Source: Bacteroidetes bacterium SW_11_45_7 (GTDB lineage Bacteria; Bacteroidota; Bacteroidia; Chitinophagales; SW-11-45-7). Taken from it: a stretch of 7,482 nt of DNA. The translations under genes were made by a program, and so were the position numbers. The notes beneath the pieces are model-generated. The model had not been told where the DNA came from. It was given only the letters and a program-made list of their open reading frames with translations, and did no database searches. Of the stretch, positions 1 to 5,417 are shown in pieces. The DNA is taken from the NCBI GenBank assembly GCA_003022985.1, contig PXTV01000016.1:1-7482 (forward strand), in the 5' to 3' direction. Position 1 is the stretch's first letter. Every line of letters begins with the position of its first letter.

Positions 1-614
1 TGTTCCTGGTCTTGCTCCGTTTCTTGAGCTGTTAAAACTGACTCGTCAGTTGAATCATCTCGTTCTGATGATTCTGCAGCCTCTTTTTCTTCTGCCGAAG
101 GTTCATTTTTAGCTTCAATTCCCCGGCTTGCGTGTTCTTCCTTTTCTTCTTCCCGTTCTGGTTGCCTTTCTTCAACCGCCTCTTCCTGACTCTCTTTTAT
201 CGGATCTGTTCGCTGCTCAGTCTCTTTATGAGCTTCATTTTGGTTGTGCGAAGGTTGTTTGTCAACAAAGTCATCTTTAGCATTGTCTTCTGAGTTCTTG
301 TCGACCTTTTGTTCTGAAGGAAACTGAATTTCAGAACTGTTGGGAACAGAATCGTCCTCATTTTTTTGGGGAGGTGCAGAAGCTTCTTCTTGTAATGCCT
401 GTTCATCCTGATCAGAGCCTGCTGTTTTCGTTGCCTGTTCTCTATTCTGCTCACTGCGAAGAGCAGCAATATCCCGTTGCAAGGCATTGATATATTTCTC
501 TAACAGGTCAACCTCAGCATCCTCAACAAATCGCGATTGGCGAATGCCCCCGTTAAAATATTTGACTTTGTCTGCGAGCTCATCAATATGATCGTGTAAT
601 TCGTTTCTTGTCAT
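1..614 (-). CDS. Acidic low-complexity protein of unknown function (N-terminal part, runs off the window)
   Basis: The frame is open from an ATG at 614-612 to the left edge: 204 complete codons and no stop. I do not recognise the family. Residues 1 to about 57 look folded and helical. They begin MTRNELHDHIDELADKVKYF and include a likely short coiled coil around residues 33-57 (VDLLEKYINALQRDIAALRS). From about residue 60 on, the sequence is low-complexity and probably disordered. Of residues 61-204, about 46 are Asp or Glu and about 16 are Lys or Arg, with many Gln, Ser and Ala and almost no aromatic residues. There is no signal peptide at the start, so a cytoplasmic location is likely, although a membrane segment or folded C-terminal domain could lie beyond the edge. 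It is transcribed divergently from tdk. The long open frame, good ATG and intergenic spacing support a real gene; the function is open. Confidence 0.75.
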   Translation of the reverse strand, partial: MTRNELHDHIDELADKVKYFNGGIRQSRFVEDAEVDLLEKYINALQRDIAALRSEQNREQATKTAGSDQDEQALQEEASAPPQKNEDDSVPNSSEIQFPSEQKVDKNSEDNAKDDFVDKQPSHNQNEAHKETEQRTDPIKESQEEAVEERQPEREEEKEEHASRGIEAKNEPSAEEKEAAESSERDDSTDESVLTAQETEQDQE

Positions 615-649
615 ATATATGGTTTTAGCCGTTTCAGCATTAAAATTAA

Positions 650-657
650 TAAATTTG
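650..657 (+). promoter_or_regulatory. Candidate -7 element for tdk in the divergent region
   Basis: TAAATTTG matches the Bacteroidota -7 consensus TAnnTTTG exactly and ends 22 bases before the tdk ATG. No clear -33 TTTG is seen at the usual distance, so support is partial. On the opposite strand TAATTTTA (648-641) is a 7-of-8 match that could serve the acidic gene, so the two promoters may overlap within this 65-base gap. Confidence 0.4.
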
Positions 658-679
658 ACCTCTTTCCTTATCAACCATC

Positions 680-1267
680 ATGTTTATCGAACCGCATACA
701 AGCGATCAGCGTAAAGGGTGGATCGAAGTCATCTGCGGTTCCATGTTTTCCGGCAAAACCGAAGAGCTGATCCGAAGATTAAAACGGGCTCAAATCGCTA
801 ACAAAACTGTTCAAATCTTCAAACCTCAAGTTGATACCCGATATCATGAGTCGGATATTGTCTCCCATGATGAAAATAAGATCGAATCCACACCTGTCAG
901 TCACTCCGAAAACATTTTGCTCCTTTACAATGATATTGAGGTTGTTGGTGTTGATGAAAGCCAATTTTTTGATCAAGACCTAACGGTAGTTTGTGAACAA
1001 TTAGCTATGAAAGGGGCCCGGGTGATTGCTACAGGTCTGGATATGGACTTCAGGGGGCGCCCCTTTGGCCCTGTTCCCAACCTGCTTGCTCAAGCAGACT
1101 ACATCACAAAAGTCAATGCCATTTGTGTCCAATGCGGCAGTATTGCCACGCATTCATTACGGAAAACGCAAAATGAGAGCCAGGTATTATTGGGTGAAAA
1201 GGAACTGTACGAACCGCGTTGCAGGGATTGTTTTTATGGGGATGTGAAGCAGGACACACTTTTTTAA
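680..1267 (+). CDS. tdk: Thymidine kinase (TK1-like, type II)
   Basis: It transfers the gamma phosphate of ATP to thymidine to give dTMP, the first salvage step towards dTTP, in the cytoplasm. The 195-residue length is normal for the family. The P-loop is at residues 20-27 (GSMFSGKT). The Walker B/catalytic segment VDESQF is at 91-96, and Glu93 is the expected general base. The GLDMDFRGRPFGP stretch at 119-131 is also typical. Four cysteines, 149 and 152 (CVQC) and 181 and 184 (CRDC), form a complete structural zinc site. The segment around Tyr177 (LYEP) fits the lasso loop that covers the thymidine. The ATG at 680 gives the short N-terminal extension before GWIEVICGSMFSGKT that is usual in Bacteroidota. 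There is no Shine-Dalgarno sequence. The gene appears to be monocistronic, divergent from the acidic gene and followed by a 147-base gap. Confidence 0.97.
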   Translation: MFIEPHTSDQRKGWIEVICGSMFSGKTEELIRRLKRAQIANKTVQIFKPQVDTRYHESDIVSHDENKIESTPVSHSENILLLYNDIEVVGVDESQFFDQDLTVVCEQLAMKGARVIATGLDMDFRGRPFGPVPNLLAQADYITKVNAICVQCGSIATHSLRKTQNESQVLLGEKELYEPRCRDCFYGDVKQDTLF

Positions 1268-1269
1268 GT

Positions 1270-1289
1270 AGTGCTTGATAAATAGCACT
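1270..1289 (+). other. Small hairpin just after tdk (weak terminator candidate)
   Basis: AGTGCT (1270-1275) and AGCACT (1284-1289) are perfect inverted repeats around an 8-base loop, starting three bases after the tdk stop. No T-run follows, so it is not a standard intrinsic terminator. It could stabilise the tdk 3' end or be chance. Confidence 0.3.
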
Positions 1290-1304
1290 GTCACATACAT
1301 GACA
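1289..1304. promoter_or_regulatory. Inverted repeat TGTCA-N6-TGACA (possible operator)
   Basis: This is a perfect 5-base dyad with a 6-base spacer, immediately next to the tdk hairpin. The same half-sites recur at 1351-1371, overlapping the promoter of the large secreted-protein gene, with centres about 64 bases apart. The repeat is visible directly; an operator role is inference. Confidence 0.3.
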
Positions 1305-1322
1305 ACAAAAAGTTAAACGGCA

Positions 1323-1354
1323 TTTGTAGAATTTTATTTTTTCTCCTACATTTG
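1323..1354 (+). promoter_or_regulatory. Bacteroidota-type promoter of the 811-residue secreted-protein gene
   Basis: TTTG at 1323-1326 (-33) and TACATTTG at 1347-1354 (-7, exact TAnnTTTG) are separated by 20 bases, the expected spacing for the Bacteroidota primary sigma factor. Transcription would start near 1360, giving a leader of about 50 bases that is A-rich before the ATG at 1415 and has no Shine-Dalgarno sequence. Confidence 0.7.
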
Positions 1355-1371
1355 TCAGCTGAATTGACAAA
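1351..1371. promoter_or_regulatory. Inverted repeat TTTGTCA-N7-TGACAAA over the promoter
   Basis: This is a perfect 7-base dyad with a 7-base spacer. It begins inside the -7 element and spans the predicted transcription start, the position expected for a repressor operator. It shares the TGTCA/TGACA core with the dyad at 1289-1304. The predicted start falls inside the dyad, so a full RNA hairpin would not form in the transcript. Confidence 0.4.
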
Positions 1372-1414
1372 ACGAGAATATTCGGTTTAACCAAACATCA
1401 AAAAACAACAAACC

Positions 1415-3850
1415 ATGAGACAACTGATCACATTTTTATTAGTCAGCGTTTGCTCCATCGGGCTTTTGCAGGCGCAAATACCGGACAATGCTGAAAAAAT
1501 TTCCACTCAACAATGGAACCAAATACGCTCACAAGTAGATCACAGTAATAGCAACTCGAGCAATCAATCACTTAAACAGCCCCCTGTGGCATCTTTTCCC
1601 CTGGATTATGACTCCCTGGATTCACGAGCTGCTCAAAATCAGACGGGTGTTGAATATCAACGATTTGCTTGGAATCTTCAAAATGGCTACCAAAATGATG
1701 ATAATTTGACGCTCGATTGGGGAGCTCAAGTTTACGACAGTTTAGTCGACTACACATCTACTCCTCCTGCCAGCTATCAATTACAAGACTACAGTGTTCG
1801 GGTAGACTCCGTATTGCTTTTTCTGCGTCACCAGAACATATCCGGTAATAATGACACAGTGGTTTTCTCAATATGGGAAACCAACACCGTTGGAATCTCC
1901 GGCCAGCCACCTAATCAAGAATTAACTGGTGATGTCTATTGGCGCGATTCAATCATTACAAGTCAATCCATTTCACCCCAACAATTCGGGGGTATTATAA
2001 TTCCGGTAGATACTCTTATGCCTGCTCAGGGTCAATCATTCACTTTCAGGGTTGATGTATATGGCGATACTGTTAATACATTCCAGGTGATTGCCGGTTC
2101 AGCGACAAGTTGTGTGGACTCATGCGGAAGCAGGCCATCGGTTATCCAATCTCAGTTTGGGGCAAACAGCCTCTATTACGTGAATCTTACAATACAAGGA
2201 CAAAATCTATCGGGCATTAACAGCGTAGTATTTCCAGGGCCACCAACCTGTCCTAATTCATGTACTAACTTTTCAGTGCAAAATTTTGCCTATAGACCTT
2301 ATGTTACGCTTATCCAGAACCAGATTCAAGTTAACCCTGTCGCCAACCCAGATACTGCTTGTCCCGGTGAGACTGTGCAATTAAATGCAAACGACCAGTT
2401 CGCAGATGGTTCTGTTGTTTATTCCTGGTCCAGTTCTGTGGGTTCCCAGTTAAGTGACCCAACAGTTAGTAATCCAACAGCCAAGATTACTTCTGGTACA
2501 AACACTTTCCAGGTTACAGCCGTAGATAACAACGGAAATGGCGATACAGCAACGGCTTCAGTTACCGTGGTTGGGGAAAATGGTATTACGGTTTCTATTG
2601 ACTCAGCAAACAACACCACACTGACGAATGATACGGTAGGTTTGACATGTGGTGGTTCTGTTGATTTAATCGCATCACCAGGGAATACAACAACAGGTGC
2701 TACGTATCAATGGATGGGTGGCAACAACCCGCCAACAAGCGTCATTTACTCCGGCATTAGTGTACCAGATATGTACAGCGTAGAAGTTGAAAACCAGTTT
2801 GGTTGTACAGCTAAAGACACTGTTGTTGTTGCAATTGAAGGCGTCAATCAAAATGTTAGCTTTACGAATCCACAACCGTGTGCAGGTGATCAAATTCAGT
2901 TTACCAACACATCGAGTTCACAAAGCGGTTGGAGTTTTGACTGGGAATTTGGCGATGGCAGCTCCACAAGTGGCACAAACCCAACACACACTTATTCAAG
3001 TGCAGGAACTTATCAGGTTAAAGTTACGGCTGACAGTGCTGGCTGCATGGCTGCTAAAACTGATAGTCTAGAAGTAATCGGTAACTCTGTGAGTTTCAAT
3101 GTTCCTTCAGCAGTTTGTCCCGGTGATCAATTTAATTTGACGAACACCTCCTCCAACACCAGCAATTGGAATTTCACCTGGACATTTGGCGATAACAGCG
3201 GTCCTCAAACAGGTACTAATATTTCCCACACCTATAGTTCTGGCGGCTCATACGAAATTGAACTACAGGCTACGAAGAGCGGCTGTGCTTACAATGCTAC
3301 GGATTCAGTAACTGTGCCCAATGATCCCAATGTCGATTTTACAGCTCCTGATAGTGTTTTAGAAGGCAATTCCGTCAGTTTCACGAATACATCAGGCACC
3401 TTAAGCGGCTGGACGTTTACCTGGGATTTCGGTGACGGCAATAGTACCCAAGGTAATAATGCCACACATACTTATTCCGATAACGCAACAGGTCTTCAAA
3501 CAGTCACCTTAACCGCTGAGAACATGGGATGTACTTTCGAAACACAAAAGAACATCTTCGTTAAGGATGTTGTGGGGATTGCCGACCGTGGTTTTGACAA
3601 TGACCTCACTGTTTTCCCGAACCCCACAACCGGTGGGTTAACAGTAGATATTCAAAATGCTGAATACAACAATCTGGATATCGCTGTCTACAATCTTCAG
3701 GGAGAAGCAGTTTACAGTGAGCAAGTGAACAAAACTGATGGCCAGGTTCAGCTGCAGTTGGACCTAAGTGACTTGAGCAATGGCATGTATCTGCTCAAGC
3801 TTCAAAGCTCAGATAAAATTGCCACGCAAAAGATCACTTTGAATAAGTAA
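1415..3850 (+). CDS. Secreted multi-domain protein with Ig/PKD-like repeats and T9SS type A sorting domain
   Basis: Residues 1-20 form a signal peptide (MRQL, hydrophobic core, cut after LLQA, leaving N-terminal Gln). Residues about 57-300 form a domain I do not recognise, shared with the downstream paralog, with Cx3C motifs at Cys233/237 and Cys279/283. Five beta-sandwich domains follow: two Ig/PKD-like (about 305-387 and 388-476) and three clear PKD domains (about 479-556, 557-635, 636-717) with WxFGDG-type motifs (EFGDG, TFGDN, DFGDG) and HTYS segments. Residues about 731-811 are a type A T9SS sorting domain (VFPNPTTGGLTVDI, YNLQGEAVY, SNGMYLLKL). The protein is probably exported by Sec, moved across the outer membrane by T9SS and anchored at or released from the surface. 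PKD domains commonly act as spacers or in carbohydrate or protein binding. No catalytic motif is visible. It is a single-gene unit with its own promoter and terminator. An adhesin-like role is inference. Confidence 0.92.
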   Translation: MRQLITFLLVSVCSIGLLQAQIPDNAEKISTQQWNQIRSQVDHSNSNSSNQSLKQPPVASFPLDYDSLDSRAAQNQTGVEYQRFAWNLQNGYQNDDNLTLDWGAQVYDSLVDYTSTPPASYQLQDYSVRVDSVLLFLRHQNISGNNDTVVFSIWETNTVGISGQPPNQELTGDVYWRDSIITSQSISPQQFGGIIIPVDTLMPAQGQSFTFRVDVYGDTVNTFQVIAGSATSCVDSCGSRPSVIQSQFGANSLYYVNLTIQGQNLSGINSVVFPGPPTCPNSCTNFSVQNFAYRPYVTLIQNQIQVNPVANPDTACPGETVQLNANDQFADGSVVYSWSSSVGSQLSDPTVSNPTAKITSGTNTFQVTAVDNNGNGDTATASVTVVGENGITVSIDSANNTTLTNDTVGLTCGGSVDLIASPGNTTTGATYQWMGGNNPPTSVIYSGISVPDMYSVEVENQFGCTAKDTVVVAIEGVNQNVSFTNPQPCAGDQIQFTNTSSSQSGWSFDWEFGDGSSTSGTNPTHTYSSAGTYQVKVTADSAGCMAAKTDSLEVIGNSVSFNVPSAVCPGDQFNLTNTSSNTSNWNFTWTFGDNSGPQTGTNISHTYSSGGSYEIELQATKSGCAYNATDSVTVPNDPNVDFTAPDSVLEGNSVSFTNTSGTLSGWTFTWDFGDGNSTQGNNATHTYSDNATGLQTVTLTAENMGCTFETQKNIFVKDVVGIADRGFDNDLTVFPNPTTGGLTVDIQNAEYNNLDIAVYNLQGEAVYSEQVNKTDGQVQLQLDLSDLSNGMYLLKLQSSDKIATQKITLNK
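2849..3565 (+). repeat. Three tandem PKD-domain repeats
   Basis: These encode residues about 479-717 of the large secreted protein. Three units of about 80 residues share the order: strand ending in V-F, (C)xGDxxxFTNTSS, W-F-W-FGD-S, THTYSS, long strand, GC. The repeats are clear at protein level but diverged at DNA level, so recent expansion is unlikely. Confidence 0.8.
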
Positions 3851-3880
3851 GTGATCGAGAAAGCGAGTAAGAATATCCTA

Positions 3881-3916
3881 AGCCGTCTTGGTCAATTGTA
3901 CCAAGGCGGCTTTTTT
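3881..3916 (+). terminator. Intrinsic terminator of the 811-residue protein gene
   Basis: AGCCGTCTTGGT (3881-3892) pairs with ACCAAGGCGGCT (3900-3911) over 12 base pairs with one G-T wobble. The loop is 7 bases and a run of six T (3911-3916) follows. It lies about 30 bases after the stop codon and separates the two paralogs transcriptionally. Confidence 0.9.
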
Positions 3917-3974
3917 AATGTATTGCACGAAAGCAGCAGCAGCATAATAGTGAGACTTTCATTAACCCCCTGAA

Positions 3975-3990
3975 CTATTACTTGTAATAG
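3975..3990. promoter_or_regulatory. Near-continuous palindrome CTATTAC-TT-GTAATAG upstream of the 396-residue gene
   Basis: This is a perfect 7-base dyad with a 2-base centre. Its centre lies about 37 bases before the candidate -7 element at 4020, hence near -50 relative to the predicted start, where an activator would often bind. No T-run follows, so it is not a terminator. No equivalent is seen upstream of the first paralog. The regulatory role is inferred. Confidence 0.45.
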
Positions 3991-4019
3991 AAAAAACAGT
4001 CAAATCAACACTGTATTTT

Positions 4020-4027
4020 TATATTTG
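4020..4027 (+). promoter_or_regulatory. Candidate -7 element of the 396-residue secreted-protein gene
   Basis: TATATTTG matches TAnnTTTG exactly and ends 31 bases before the ATG at 4059. No TTTG is found 19-21 bases upstream, so the -33 element is missing. That fits a promoter relying on an activator, possibly through the palindrome at 3975-3990. Confidence 0.55.
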
Positions 4028-4058
4028 AGGTAGATTCTAATAACCCAAAATCGATTGA

Positions 4059-5249
4059 ATGAGACAACTTACCCTACTACTCATCTTCAGCTTTGTTTCT
4101 ATAAGCTTGATGTATGCTCAAAACCAACTCCCGGAAAAGCAAAAACTTTCTTCAAGCGAGTGGCAACAATTCAAGAAGGATAGCGATTTCCGCTCGAATA
4201 CAAATGCGGGCCGCACATCTTCGGCTGTATCATTTCCGCTGGATTACGATTCTCTTGACTCAAGAGCCGCCAGTAACCAAGCCGGCACTGAATATCAGCT
4301 AGCGGCTGTTGAGGTCAATAACGGCTACCAAAATGATGACAACCTCACTTTAGATTGGGCAGCAGTTGCTTATGACAGCCTTTACAATTATCAAACCAAT
4401 ACAGCTTTTGACCGATCGAATTATAAGATTCAGGTCGATTCCGTTCTTGTATTTCTCCGACATGAGAATACGACCGGTAATAACGATACACTGGTCTTTT
4501 CCATATGGTTAAACAACAGCCTTAGTATTTCGGGGCAACCCCCAAATCAAACACTGTCCGGTGATGTGCATTGGCGCGATTCAATTATCACATCTCAATC
4601 GTTATCACCGCAGGGCTTTAGCGGTTTTACGTTACCTGTAGATACGATGTTGCCCAACCAAGGGGAATCGTTTACATTCAGGGGTGATGTATTGGGTGAT
4701 AGAAGCAATACCGTTCAATTTCTTGCCGGCTCTGCCACCAGTTGCATGGATTCTTGTGGTTCACGGTCTTCGGTTATTGAGTCACAGATAGAAGTAAACC
4801 AGAACAATCCCAATAGTCTTTATTACCTTAATTTTACGCAACAAGGCCAGAACTTATCAGGTATCAACTCGCTTAGTTTACCTCCCTCAGCATGTCCGCA
4901 GTCCTGTACCGAACTTCCTTTTCAGAATTTCGTGTTTGTTCCATATGTTACATTAAAAGATGTTACAAGTGCTGAATCAGCTACTGTGGATAAAAGCCAT
5001 GAAATCAGTGTGGCACCCAACCCCACAAATGGACAGCTTACAATCAAGTCCCAAGCAAGAGATGCCGGTAAAATGGAGCTTTCTATCTTCAATCTGCAAG
5101 GGGAAAAGGTTTACAGTGATCAACTGCAAACCAGTAACGGCCCAATCAACACTGATTTGGATATAAGCAGTTTAGCCAACGGCCTTTACTTGATGAAAGT
5201 CCAAACGGAAAATAAGGTCTACACGGACAAAATCACCGTAACCAGGTAA
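4059..5249 (+). CDS. Secreted protein with T9SS type A sorting domain, short paralog of the upstream gene
   Basis: Residues 1-20 are a signal peptide (cut after LMYA, leaving Gln). By hand alignment, residues about 58-299 are roughly two-thirds identical to residues 60-300 of the upstream protein. Shared blocks include SFPLDYDSLDSRAA, GYQNDDNLTLDW, FSIW, ISGQPPNQ, WRDSIITSQS, AGSATSC, DSCGSR and QGQNLSGINS. Both Cx3C motifs are kept (Cys229/233, Cys279/283). After a short linker, residues about 316-396 form a type A T9SS sorting domain (VAPNPTNGQLTIKS, IFNLQGEKVYSDQ, ANGLYLMKV). The five Ig/PKD domains of its neighbour are absent. So the N-terminal domain can be delivered to the surface without a stalk and is likely the functional part. 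Its fold and function are unknown to me and no catalytic motif is evident. It is an independent transcription unit between two terminators. Confidence 0.92.
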   Translation: MRQLTLLLIFSFVSISLMYAQNQLPEKQKLSSSEWQQFKKDSDFRSNTNAGRTSSAVSFPLDYDSLDSRAASNQAGTEYQLAAVEVNNGYQNDDNLTLDWAAVAYDSLYNYQTNTAFDRSNYKIQVDSVLVFLRHENTTGNNDTLVFSIWLNNSLSISGQPPNQTLSGDVHWRDSIITSQSLSPQGFSGFTLPVDTMLPNQGESFTFRGDVLGDRSNTVQFLAGSATSCMDSCGSRSSVIESQIEVNQNNPNSLYYLNFTQQGQNLSGINSLSLPPSACPQSCTELPFQNFVFVPYVTLKDVTSAESATVDKSHEISVAPNPTNGQLTIKSQARDAGKMELSIFNLQGEKVYSDQLQTSNGPINTDLDISSLANGLYLMKVQTENKVYTDKITVTR

Positions 5250-5280
5250 CAAGGATTCGATTTTTCAGTTAGGTTGTGAA

Positions 5281-5320
5281 AGCCGTTTTGGCCTTTTTGA
5301 GGTTAAAACGGCTTTTTTTT
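5281..5320 (+). terminator. Intrinsic terminator of the 396-residue protein gene
   Basis: AGCCGTTTTGGCCT (5281-5294) pairs with AGGTTAAAACGGCT (5300-5313) as a 14-base-pair stem with two G-T pairs and a 5-base loop. A run of eight T (5313-5320) follows. It lies 31 bases after the stop codon and about 100 bases before leuS. Confidence 0.92.
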
Positions 5321-5417
5321 GCCAAATTTTGCCGGAACAGGTAAAGGTTCCTTTGTTCTGTTAGCCGTTTTTGCTTATTTCGTAACGGATTCCGGTACTG
5401 CAACAAATCATCAACCA

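Noticed and set aside
197..487. 96-codon minus-strand open frame
   Set aside because: It lies in another frame of the acidic gene, which is open over the entire 1-614 region on the same strand. The translation is Lys-rich and has no recognisable feature.
1113..1394. 93-codon minus-strand open frame spanning the tdk 3' end and the following gap
   Set aside because: It overlaps tdk coding sequence and the promoter of the next gene. The translation has no recognisable feature.
3932..3942. GCAGCAGCAGC triplet run in the gap between the paralogs
   Set aside because: It has fewer than four units and is too short to be a meaningful repeat or phase-variation tract.
5319..5417. In-frame upstream extension of leuS starting on TTG at 5319 (33 additional residues)
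   Set aside because: The start lies within the T-run of the terminator at 5281-5320, uses TTG, and adds residues not seen in LeuRS proteins. ATG 5418 gives the typical N-terminus.
5321..5417. Promoter, T-box or other leader element before leuS
   Set aside because: Only TTCCTTTG (5348-5355) resembles a -7 element, with poor spacing from the TTTG at 5328-5331. No T-box-like structure is visible, and T-boxes are not expected in Bacteroidota.
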